A stretch of DNA of 64,000 nt from Arctopsyche grandis (taxonomy: Eukaryota > Arthropoda > Insecta > Trichoptera > Hydropsychidae). Where the stretch lies: NCBI RefSeq assembly GCF_051622035.1, contig NC_135356.1, forward strand, positions 14,122,079 through 14,186,078. The letters run 5' to 3'. The position numbers and the translations under genes were made by a program. Of this stretch, positions 32,890 to 42,472 are shown piece after piece. Under the pieces are notes generated by a model. That model did not search any database. It saw only the letters and a list, made by a program, of their open reading frames with translations, and was not told the origin of the DNA. Numbering within the stretch: the stretch's first letter is position 1; each line of letters starts with the position of its first letter.

Positions 32890-33576
32890 CATGTCAAAAA
32901 TGTGCAAACTAAAATTTGAAACAGACTACTTTCAAAATTAACACATATTTATATTTTGAATAGGAAAACCATTGCTACCAAAAATTGATGGCAGGCAGAT
33001 GTAAGTACATATTATAGTGATATTTTTATGATAAATACAAAAAGACCAAAATACCTTTAAGTACCAAACGATTTTCAATTATATTTACAGAAGCTCTCAA
33101 TCGATGACAGAAAATATAGAAGCGAGCCTTCGAGACCTAGTAATTAGCCCCGTCATTGCTTCGGGATCCACCCCAATAACGGATGAACTTATGGGTATTC
33201 CAAGTGACAAGTGCCCTTTGTGCGGAGCGCCTTACGACGACGCCCATGATGTGTAAGATATATGCAGATTATCTCTAAACCTCATATACATAAGTATTTT
33301 GTAATTTTAAATTATCACATATTGTTTCAGAGTGGACTGCCCACTAAATGAAATTAGCCCCGTCATTGCTTCGGGATCCACCCCAATAACGGATGAACTT
33401 ATGGGTATTCCAAGTGACAAGTGCCCTTTGTGCGGAGCGCCTTACGACAACGCCCATGATGTGTAAGATATATGCAGATTATCTCTAAGCCTCATATACA
33501 TATGTACATAAGTATTTTGTAATTTTAAATTATCACATATTGTTTCAGAGTGGACTGCCCACTAAATGAAAGTTAA
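28121..33576 (+). CDS. nanos: Nanos-family RNA-binding protein, copy 1 (8 coding exons, 233 aa)
   Basis: Translational repressor family acting with Pumilio in the germline. Coding exons: 28121-28154, 29147-29220, 29338-29504, 29618-29685, 31008-31044, 33091-33252, 33331-33462, 33549-33576. All introns are GT-AG, phases agree and the total is 702 bases. Exon 3 starts VIKRRKSCEYCVTTGKPKR. The eight ligands fit Nanos exactly: C-x2-C-x12-H-x10-C, then C-x2-C-x7-H-x4-C (CSICNATDLEA, H, then ESHCPL in exon 4). Unusual features: the finger is near the N-terminus with no recognisable NOT1-interacting motif before it, and the C-terminus holds two further second-type knuckles, CPLCGAPYDDAHDVVDC and CPLCGAPYDNAHDVVDC, each preceded by ITDELMGIPSDK. 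Alternative exons at 31658, 31785, 32435 and neighbours could give a 191-aa form ending in exon 31135-31330. An AATAAA lies at 34214. The exon model is inferred without transcript data. Confidence 0.82.
28195..28605 (+). repeat. GAGTC-ended repeat in first coding intron of nanos (copy 1)
   Basis: Clusters AGTCAGAGTCG and CTGACTCCGACTCC at the left and GGAGTCGGAGTCGG with ACTGACTCCAGTCC at the right bound an AT-rich body that is homologous, in reverse, to 8040-8345. Present at the same place in copies 2 (about 42547-42957) and 3 (about 56253-56663). No coding capacity. Confidence 0.5.
29686..31007 (+). repeat. Repeat-rich intron 4 of nanos copy 1
   Basis: Contains oligo-C and (TATG)n runs near 29910-30015, a plus-oriented segment of the ACTTCCGGTT family (about 30217-30480), (ACAT)n, and the first Helitron-like end. 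Short open frames here are not credible genes. Same layout in copies 2 and 3. Confidence 0.45.
30800..33252 (+). repeat. nanos: ~650-bp alternative-exon array in nanos copy 1 (4 units)
   Basis: Four direct repeats with the exon-6 ATG at 31148, 31798, 32448 and 33104. Each unit has a Helitron-like end (hairpin GCATGCGTT/AACGCATGC, CGGGTTCAACTAG, T), an (AT)n run, a 37-bp exon 5 with AG and GT borders, and an exon 6. Exon 5 is variant A in unit 1 (31008-31044) and variant B in the others (from 31658). In units 1-3 exon 6 is truncated just after DKCP and runs into ACAT-rich repeat with an in-frame stop (for example 31330). Only the last unit keeps the full knuckle and donor. Confidence 0.85.
30848..30891 (+). 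mobile_element. Helitron-like 3 prime end in the nanos array
   Basis: Stem GCATGCGTT (30848-30856) and AACGCATGC (30870-30878) with a 13-base loop, then CGGGTTCAA and CTAG (30888-30891) before T. The same end recurs once per ~650-bp unit in all three nanos copies and, inverted, at 9735-9830. No Rep/helicase coding sequence is present. The 5 prime terminus was not located. Confidence 0.5.
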
Positions 33577-34354
33577 ACAAATTCGAAATCGAGGACAATC
33601 CGAATGTTATATGTATTAGTAGTATATTGTTTTTCTGTAAATTACAAATTTATGGCTGGCGATGATTTTAATATGGCATTCTTTTCATTTCAATGCGCGC
33701 ATTTTGATTTTTGCATTTTTATGTGGCATAAGTTAATTTTTCTTCGTTTCGAGAAATATTTTACAAAACATTAGATATGTTTTACGTTTAATTTATTTTT
33801 GAAAATTGGAATTTCCCCATTTTTACTTACCTCCTTTGAGTAAAAAGTAATTCATGTTTGCGCTAAAAATTAAATGAAATACTTTTAAATATACCTCTAT
33901 ATATGTAAATTGTAAACAAATGATTTTCAACTGTGATGCTTCTGTTTTGGTTTTCAGTTTTTGTTGGATTTATCTGTTTTGGTTCAAGTTTTTTAAATTT
34001 ATTTCATATGTATATATGAATTTTTTTAATTATTCTTAAGAAATGTTATATATGTTATACTATTGTTGAAATCGCGCGGCCAATTTAAGTGGTAATAATA
34101 TATGCGCGAATATAGTTTTAATTTTGCTTTCAAATTATATTATGTTACAATTGAAAAAGAAATTTGAGATGATACAGTAAATGTATGTGTGTAGTTGGCC
34201 CAATTGGATTGAGAATAAATATTGTATGGAAACACTTTTTTTTAATTTATCTGCATATAATCCTTTTTTCATGTTTTTATTTTATGTATGTGGTTCAAAC
34301 TTACTATGTATAAATGTCGACACAGGGTTTTTATAATAAATATTTGTATATGTA
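33577..34354 (+). other. nanos: 3 prime region of nanos copy 1
   Basis: AT-rich, with AATAAA at 34214-34219 and AATAAA-like sequence near 34335. Probably the 3 prime untranslated region and flank. No Pumilio-site pair of the hunchback type was recognised. Equivalent regions: 47278-48055 and 60993-61770. Confidence 0.4.
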
Positions 34355-36079
34355 CAGTATACTCTCGATTATCCACGTGCGGATTATCTGTGCTTGAAAT
34401 AAATTAAATTTTTATTAAAATCAACAATAACACTTGCTTCGTCGAAAGAAAAGTCCTCAGTCGGACACAAATCATCTAAAGAGTGTACGAGTATAACAAT
34501 TAAGTGTTGTGGAAATGCTCAGGAACTCATAAAATTAAATTTTTAGTAATAAAAAATCTTTCTGTTGATTATTATAACCGAAAAAGACCCACGGATAGAC
34601 AGGGTCTTTGAAGATTGGGTTCAAGACTAAAGGAGTTTTAAAAAAGTAAAATTCCCATGACTTTATCTATGTATTCGAGGAATATAAGGTTACAAAGCAA
34701 AATTCGATAATTAAACACACATATCGATCATGAGAGCATTTTCGATACAAATTGAGCTTAAATGTAGGGAAACTTATACAAGACAAAAGTTCTACTTCCG
34801 GTTGTCAGATTTTGTTCAAAATTTATTTATTACTTAAAATCACTATAAATATTATACACATTAAATATCTAGAAAATAAAAATACTTTAAAAGGTCAAAA
34901 TAAAATAATGAAATATTGTTTCCAAATTCTGACCAACTCTAAGTTAGTACATAAAAAATACAAATATTAATTTTCACCTTGATATGTTCAGGGGTGTGGA
35001 AGTAATCGTGGTAACAATATTTTATACTTTTCTAAGAGGAAAAAATCCAACTTCCGGTTTATTAAATTTAGTCTATTTTTATTTATTTTCATCACATTGA
35101 TACAAAGCGCACACATGTTTAAGGGGTCGAAAAAAATAGTAGAAGAAAAATCGAAAAACTTTCGGTTGACGAATGCCTACCAAATTTTATACACATAACT
35201 TGGTTAATTAAGCTTAAACTTCTAGATATAAAATTTCAGTTCAGTAAACCAAAAGGTCTCAGAAAAACAACTATTTCCTAAACTACTACTTCCAGTTTAG
35301 GAAAAAATATTGGAGTATAAAATTTATAATTTCCATTATGTACATGTAAAAAAATTTCAGTTTGATTTGATTAGCGATTTGGAAGATAATTAAATTCAAA
35401 AACTTAATAAAAAACAGGACACCTAATAAGGGAAGGACCATTTTCGGTCAACTTAAAAATTCGAAGAAAATTTAGGTCGTATCGATAAGAAATTCAGTTC
35501 GATAGGATGGACGGTGTTCAAAAAATCCACTGATATTTTCTAGATCATAAAAACGTGATCAGTGATCGATTGCGAGTTCGAATTAGTCAAAATCTCGAGT
35601 TGAAATTTTTGCATGATCACAAAACTTCATCTATTGTTACTACGTAACATACATAGATAAAGTAAAAAGGTTATAACAGTATTGTTAATAGATTATGTTC
35701 CTTTTCATTCAAATGAAACTATAATACAATAATTATGATGGCTAAAATTTTACTGCCTAATGTTACAAGTCAAGATGTCGTATCATCAATGAAACGGCTT
35801 TACAGTGCTGATGTTCTCACAGCTCTTGCTGAGGAGATAACGATTTGATCAATTTCTGTGAAATATGCAAATTAATGGAACATTTAAAATGCTTTGAAAA
35901 TGTTGATCGGGAAAACATCGAGAAGTGGTTTGAACGCAATTCAAATGATGCGGGTTCTCAATGCACGAGTGATGCAGATATCGTTTATATTGTCGATCAA
36001 ACAATAAAAACGATATCAAAAATTGATAGTTCCTAAACTCTACTCTCCAGCATTAGCCCGGATAATCGAGAGAACACTG
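34355..36079 (+). mobile_element. Tigger/pogo element, unit 1, with nested repeat
   Basis: Inverted ends CAGTATACTCTCGATTATCC and GGATAATCGAGAGAACACTG, flanked by the TA target duplication on both sides (34353-34354, 36080-36081), as in pogo/Tigger elements. Interrupted by ACTTCCGGTT-family repeats at about 34740-35640 and by the TTCATCTATTGTTACTACG repeat. Confidence 0.8.
35735..36036 (+). pseudogene. Tigger/pogo transposase C-terminal remnant, unit 1
   Basis: Reads LLPNVTSQDVVSSMKRLY then SADVLTALAEE, matching the Tigger transposase stretch LPPNVTS..DQGVI-S-K--Y----L--L. After a stop at 35846 a second frame reads LMEHLKCFENVDRENIEKWF. The catalytic DDD domain upstream is missing, and a short deletion removes the QPMDQ segment. 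Confidence 0.6.
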
Positions 36080-36081
36080 TA

Positions 36082-37406
36082 TATATACATTGGCAATGGA
36101 AAACCTATATAGCATATGGAAAACTATATAAATAGAAGATAATAAAAATAAAAACAGGAGATAATAATTACAATTAAAATAATTTTTTATATTTTTTCCT
36201 TCTTTGGTGTGCTGCCAGAATTTTTGAAACTGATTCAGTGAATTATTTTCGCAGCGAATTTGACAAAAAAGAGATCAATCAATTCAATAAAAAAATGTAA
36301 CTTTTAATACAAAAATAACAATTCAATTTTTAATAGCCACAAAAGGATTGGGCATAGAACTATGTATATATAAAATACTTCAATCTATTAATTTTGTAAA
36401 AAGTATACACCCAATTCTGTTTTTACACAGTAGACTTTTGTACATATGGAAAAATTGTCGATTAGTTCATAGCTTAAAAAGCATAAAATCACAAAAAATA
36501 GTTGATACTTTTTTCTTTATGGACAAATATGTATATCAAAATCATAAAAGAGTAAAATCAGAATTGAGTGTACTTATTTCATAGACGCACATATTAGTAG
36601 CGCAAGATAAAAACTGAGTTTGAATCAGTCAAAATCTCGAGTTCGAATTTTCGCAAGATCGCACAACTTCATCTATTGTTACTACGTACATAGATAGAGT
36701 AATTTGTAAGTTGGTAAATAAGATTTACCGACAATTGAAGTTTTACTGTAATGGTTGTGTTACATATATTCAAATATTTCATGCAATGAAATTATAATAA
36801 ATTATTAAAAAAGTAGCAACAGATTGGAACAAACCATGTCCAAAATTTGGATAGAAAATTATTCAATATTTTATAAAGTAGCATTACAACATACTTATAT
36901 ATATATATATATATAGGAAGTCCGCTGGGTAGTAGGGAGGATTGCAGGAGAGAGAGACAAGTAAAGACGATCTCAATTCAATCTTATGTTTATTTAGAAC
37001 AATCGGTAATCGATGCGCGTACGCAACCGGCGCGTCAAGGCGCGACGCCTACTACTACTACTGCTACCGCACACGGTTCAGGGGTACCAACCTTAACATT
37101 AATACATACGTGTACCAACTGTTCGGCATGAGCCACATCATTATACATAATTGTAATCATTTTTATATTAATATCCTACATATATATATACATATGTATA
37201 ATACATACATACGTATATGGCGAACCAAAAAATGCACTTGCAACAAATATGATACAAACATACATACATATATGCTAGTAAAAGGATAAAAAATTTTGGA
37301 TAAAAGTTTTATGTACATCTTATGCGCGAAATGACATAATATCAGTCATATAATCAGTCGCTCAGTTAATAATTTAAAATACAATAAAATTTCATTTAAT
37401 AAAAAT

Positions 37407-37480
<74 letters not shown>

Positions 37481-37717
37481 AAATCGATACAGCTAATTCA
37501 ATTCACAACAATAATAGTTCAAGTAGAGCAACACAATGTTTTCAAACAATAATACAATCAACAAATTACATATAATTGCAACTTTGGTCTACCATAAAAA
37601 AAAACAACAATCGAAACATTTTTTCTTAACCAAATATACAGACATTCAAAATTACTCAACATTTCATTACAAATAGAAAGCTTTACTTTCCGGTGGAACT
37701 AAAAAGTATGCACGTAT
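36082..37717. other. Nanos-DNAJC11 interval, unit 1
   Basis: Contains the TTCATCTATTGTTACTACG repeat (about 36665-36760), a GC-richer insert at about 36917-37140 with (CTA)n and, on the minus strand, an LTR-like TCTAAATAAACATAAG end, and a (TA)n run of about 70 bp (37409-37478; unit 2: 51108-51184). The two long overlapping frames in the insert are not recognisable proteins. Confidence 0.4.
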
Positions 37718-38701
37718 TTATGACGGTATATTCAAAGATTCTTCATCTGAGATAGTACACGTATATATTTCATCAATGTAATGGTATTTTATCGACAAGT
37801 GTTTGTCTTCACCGAGACACGTGTCATAGAAGCCGGGTAATTGAGCCTGAAATGATATAAAGTTGAGCATTAAAAAAAAAACCTCCAATAAGCAGCTACT
37901 AATAGAGATTACGATTATAAACCTTAGACGAAATTTGCAATACGAGCTTGGAATTCTTCACCAAACATTGCACGGGAACAGTAACATCTATCACGTCATC
38001 AGGTAAACTATCGTTTTCGCCATCGTCCTCTTTGTCCACGTTGTGTTGTGTAACACCTGGAAAAACCCAAATTATGTACCAGAACTTGGCTCGGCGTATT
38101 TTAAGTTTGAAAAAAAAAAACACATTCGCAAATATCATTTGTAAAAAATCGCTTTAACATCGCATACAATTATATATCAGATCGCTGACGCAAGTGCATG
38201 TGTAATAAAAATAGCAGGCGAATTTGACGAATACTTACAATAGATTTTTTTAGTTGTTTGTAATATATATTTGTATTTTTTCATACCTGAAGGGAGTTTT
38301 CCATAGAGCGCTTTAATAATTATGAGTCCTTTATTTTTAGTTTCTTCATTGTGCACACGATTGTACATTTCGTGCATAAGTTTTGTAGCCCATATAGCCT
38401 CGCGTCTCATCTCTTCCATTCTAAGTTAAATCACATAAAGTTAAATCGAATACAAAAAAACAATACATCAAATCGAAATGATTTTGTGTGATGGCTTTAT
38501 TGTATTTACTTGGCTTTGTTATTTTCTCGATTTTTCCGTATCTCTCTGTTTTCCTTCTCTCGATTTATTGGATCTATGATGAACTTTTTCACAGCGAGCC
38601 ACGAAACTAAAGGTACGACAGTAGCGTAAAATACTGGCGCCAGTAACACTTCGTCGCACAAATGAATGGGAAATATGAAAGTCTGAAAGCCGCGCGTCAG
38701 C
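37718..38701 (-). pseudogene. DNAJC11: DNAJC11 homologue, last four exons only, unit 1
   Basis: DNAJC11 is a J-domain protein of the mitochondrial outer membrane linked to MICOS and cristae organisation. Minus-strand exons: 38510-38701, 38287-38420, 37923-38056 and 37718-37846 (stop TAA at 37718-37720), about 196 codons, all GT-AG with matching phases. Family features: FIFPIHLCDEVLLAPVFYAT with a hydrophobic segment (VVPLVSWLAV), then the basic coil KKFIIDPINREKENREIRK, GLIIIKALYGKLPS, DVIDVTVPVQCLVKNSKLVL and the C-terminal AQLPGFYDTCLGEDKHLSIK. These cover the C-terminal DUF3395 region. The J domain and middle exons are absent: upstream on the minus strand comes a MITE and then the next tandem unit. 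The frame is intact, so it is a truncated duplicate rather than a decayed one. Confidence 0.8.
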
Positions 38702-38754
38702 CTGAAAGAAAACAATAAAATTATTATTAAATTATAAAAACCATAAAAAAGGCT

Positions 38755-40215
38755 GTGGCTATTTGCAGGTATACTATATTGTGGGAATCTCGTCACATTC
38801 ATCAAAACAGTTACTGCGACGCAGAATACATTCCCAAAACCAGTCGAAGCACACCTGCAGCCATTATATTAAACTCAAGCGGAACGGTGCCAAATCCTTC
38901 GAGAATGTTCCACCCCTCACACTCGAGCGGAACGAAACCAGTCGAAGCACACCTGCAGCCATTATATTAAACTCAAGCGGAACGGTGCCAAATCCTTCGA
39001 GAATGTTCCACCCCTCACACTCGAGCGGAACAAAACCAGTCGAAGCACACCTGCAGCCATTATATTAAACTCAAGCGGAACGCCCCTACCAGTCGAGCGG
39101 AACCAAAACGGTCGAAACACGCCGCCGCCATTAAACTACATCGAGCGGAACGGCGCCAATCATTCCAGAAAATTCTACCCCTCGACAAAAGAACATTCCT
39201 CGCTTACGCATCAACAACCACCACCATGGGTCAGGCGATACCAGAAACACTATAAAAGGAGGTACAACCCAAACAACACCAGTCGACATCCAGCTCCTGA
39301 CCAGCCACCACTTCACTACGCGGACTTGGAAGATCAACCAGCCGAACGAGCCAGCAACACACTGCCGTATCCCGAGACCTTCCGAACATAGCCGAACAAC
39401 GAACCAGCAACACACTGCCGTATCCAGCGACTTGCTGAACATAGCCGAATGCCGAGCCAGCGACACTCTACCGTATCCAGAGACTAGCCGAACATAGCCG
39501 AATGCCGAGCCAGCGACACTCTACCACATGCAGAGACCTCTGAACGACATACTTTTGCCAACAATTAATCATAATTGTGTATACGTGTTACTACCAAATA
39601 AATACCATATCCAACATATAGCTGTATTTAATACCGAACACAGACGAACCTGTCTATAACACATGGCGGACTGGTGGTGAAGAAGACCTTCACAACTAGA
39701 TAAGTCCCCATAACATCTTCGAATTATTGGCTATTTGCAGGTACTATATCTGCGACAGGCGCAAAGCCTTCTGCGCATGCGCGTGAACTTGCGTAATCCA
39801 ATTATAATTTCTTACATTTAATGTATGCTAGACTTGTTTAATCAATCGTTCATTATACACGAGGCAAATAAATTTCGCACGTTATTATAATAGATTTATA
39901 TCATTTAGCTAGTTCGCGGCTTGTACTATTATGTGGGTTTTATACATTGTATATGATAATAATTTTCTAACAATTAATAATATTAATTAGTTTGGATTAT
40001 ATTTTTTACTCTACGTCACTTTACGAGTTCGAACTAAATTTTAAGAGGTTTAAAACAAAATTTAACATTAAACACGCTGACAGTGACAGTTCACGCGCAT
40101 GCGCAGAAGACTTTTCGCCTGTCGCAGATATAGCACCTACAAATAGTCAATAATTCGCAGATATAGTACCTGCAAATAGCCAATAATTTGCAAATATAGT
40201 ATCTCAAATAGCCAC
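38755..40215. mobile_element. MITE 2 at the unit 1/unit 2 junction (interrupted by an LTR)
   Basis: Starts GTGGCTATTTGCAGGTAT (38755), is interrupted after ACTATAT by the LTR piece at 38780-39716, resumes at CTTCGAATTATTGGC and ends CAAATAGCCAC (40215). Terminal repeats GTGGCTATTTG/CAAATAGCCAC are inverted. It lies in what should be an intron of DNAJC11. MITE 3 (52461-53921) is the same at the unit 2/3 junction. Confidence 0.7.
38780..39716 (+). mobile_element. LTR with leader fragment, unit 1
   Basis: Begins TGTGGGAATCTCG, has a TATA box (TATAAAAGG, 39251), a polyadenylation signal (AATAAA, 39597-39602) and ends CTATAACACA at about 39663, followed by TGGCGGACTGGTGG, the usual position and TGG start of a primer binding site. 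The ~53-bp leader then stops. Direct repeats occur inside: a ~98-bp unit (CCAGTCGAAGCACACCTGCAG at about 38839, 38938, 39036) and a ~60-bp unit (CATAGCCGAA..GCCAGC..ACACT) at about 39360-39530. Superfamily not assigned. Confidence 0.6.
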
Positions 40216-42472
40216 AACCTAAAAAAATAAAACAATAAGAATTCCGTTTAGCGTAATTTAATTTTTGAAACTGCAATTGAAAAATTGAAAAAAGATCAAC
40301 ATCATTTATTATCAAAATCATTTATCTTATGTATATCTAAATTACTAAAATTTATCAGTCATGTCAAACCCTTCGGTAAATTATACTTACCAAATTGATT
40401 AATATTTGAAATTACTCAATAAAATAACACACGAATAAAATAGTTTCTAAAATTAAACCAAAAACCCATACAAACCTATAAAGCATCTGTCACAAAATTG
40501 GCTCAACATCAAAGTCTTCCCTATTAATTAATTTACATATATTTATATTTTGTATGTACTAACTTAGAGCTGTTAAGGTTTTGGCGGAATTCGTAAACAG
40601 GAAGTAGGATTTTTTTTTTTTTAAATAATTTTTTATTTTATTTTGACATTTTAAATTATTTTTATCTTCTTGATATTTAATGTGTAATATATGTATGTAT
40701 ATAGTGATTTTTAGTAATAAAAAAAATGAACAAAATCCGAGAACCGGAAGTAGAACTTTCGTCTTTTGTGCGTTTCCCTACATTTGCGCTCAATTGATAT
40801 CAAAAATGCTCTCAGCCGGTGTACATACAATGTATGTACGTACGAAAATGGTCTCATAGCACGTGGACGTGTACATATGTATTTATGTATATACATATGT
40901 ACGTTTCACTGTCGATTTTTTTTTAAACTTCTTATATTTCTTAAATAAAGTCTTAAGTTGGTGCACATCCGAAGTTTAATGTTCGTGTTGGTATCACTGG
41001 TACAAACTTACGTGTGTTTGGGCCAGTGAAAAATTCGCGCCGTAGCGTCTAGCAGAGCAAATCTTTTTCGTTGTTGGCGGCTGCATTCAAATTTCGCTGA
41101 ACCTGTGAAGAAATTACCAAGACATTTCGTCTTCCTCAGGTCTGGTTGCCTGGGAACTTCAGGACTGGGTACCTTCAGGTCGTTTCATTCAGAAATCGGA
41201 AGTCCTCATTTTAGGTAATTACGCATTTTCATGATGAACTTTTTTCCAATGTGCGACTTTTGCAATTTGCGACTATTATCCAATGTGAGGCATCCAGTGA
41301 TCCATTTGAAATGTATCCAGTGATCCACTGTGACCGAACTGATTAATATTAATTGTTTCAACGAATTTTTTGACGCTTGCAAATTTCAAATTTTTTGACA
41401 ATAATAATAAAAGCAAAGATGGCGACCATGAAAGCGAAAAATTATCAAACACGGCGGCTCTCTAAATTCAACCTAGATTAAATATTAGTCTAACATACAT
41501 ATAAACATGAAAATTACATTATAGGGTACATTGAATGTACATATAATGAAACTTAATCCAGGATCTATTCAAAGGGCGGACATTGTTTTAATTCTCAAAA
41601 TTAAAAACACTTTTCACCTGCGGTGTATTTTTACTTTTTTCCTTACAATATACAAAAAATAAATAAATCAAAAAGAAAATACACCTACATATAAATTGTA
41701 CATATTAACTAATGTAATGTTTTTTATATGCACAAAACGTTACAAAAAAAACCTTGTAAAAAATAAAAATCAATACTGACCAATTCGAAAAAATTTAAAG
41801 GAGAGATATGTAAGTTCAGCGCCTCGGCACTTTATTTAGTACTACACCACTGTTCCCATAGAAAAAGGCCCAGAAAACACCAGGGAAGTATTTTTATTGC
41901 TATGCAATACAATACATACAATATGCCTCACATAAAAACCAACTCATGCAATACAAATAAATGCAAACATTAATTTGAGCACATATAAATGTACTAGAGA
42001 CATCACACAGTTAAACCAAACCAGATATTTGTCATCTTCGCATCACATACAACTTGGATCAACTCGAATATATACATACATACATAGTCGAATATATGTA
42101 TAATACCCAAAAACAAATACTATTACATTTTCAATAATTTATACTTACATAGGTTCAACATTCATAATAAATTAAACCTTAGAACATATGTACAACATTC
42201 GGAATTAAATTTTCAGATCAATCAATAAACTTATAAAACAAAAAACAGTAGACTTTTCATAATGCTTTTTTTAAAGAAATCAATTAATTTTATCAGGTCG
42301 ACCAATAATCATAGTACTATATTACTCGGGGATGTTGAAAAATCACCAAGGAAGTAATTAAACTAAATCTTAAACGCTACATATATTTATGTAAATATGT
42401 ATATATTCAGAAAAATTGTAAACATATAATATATTTTTATCATTTCAGACAACGATAGATCAAGAAGTCATA

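Larger units (their letters stand above)
24789..39716. repeat. Tandem unit 1 (about 14.35 kb plus LINE-bearing MITE half)
   Basis: From about 25636 rightwards the sequence matches 39988 onward at an offset of 14,352, falling to about 13,701-13,706 after one ~650-bp unit of the internal array that copy 2 lacks. Holds nanos, a Tigger element, the DNAJC11 3 prime exons and an LTR. Observed differences from copies 2 and 3 are few: for example 29414 T against C in copy 2, homopolymer and (TA)n lengths, and the LINE insertion. Confidence 0.9.

Noticed and set aside
30800-33252. CRISPR array or satellite DNA for the 650-bp repeats
   Set aside because: Eukaryotic context; units are 650 bp with spliced exons and phase conservation, not short repeats with unique spacers.
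36942-37289. 115-codon ORF and an overlapping 101-codon ORF at 50525 in the nanos-DNAJC11 interval
   Set aside because: Two overlapping frames in a repeat-rich insert with Tyr runs from (CTA)n and poly-Thr; the opposite strand looks like an LTR end.
37409-37478. Long (TA)n as a regulatory or origin element
   Set aside because: A simple microsatellite of variable length between copies; no other signal supports a function.
38755-39068. 71- and 101-codon ORFs with repeated STPAAIILNSSG, repeated at 52461
   Set aside because: Generated by the ~98-bp minisatellite in the LTR; the repeat is out of step with any known protein repeat.
39131-39466. 111-codon Trp/Val-rich ORF on the minus strand, repeated at 52837
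   Set aside because: Antisense of the LTR minisatellite; no protein family recognised.
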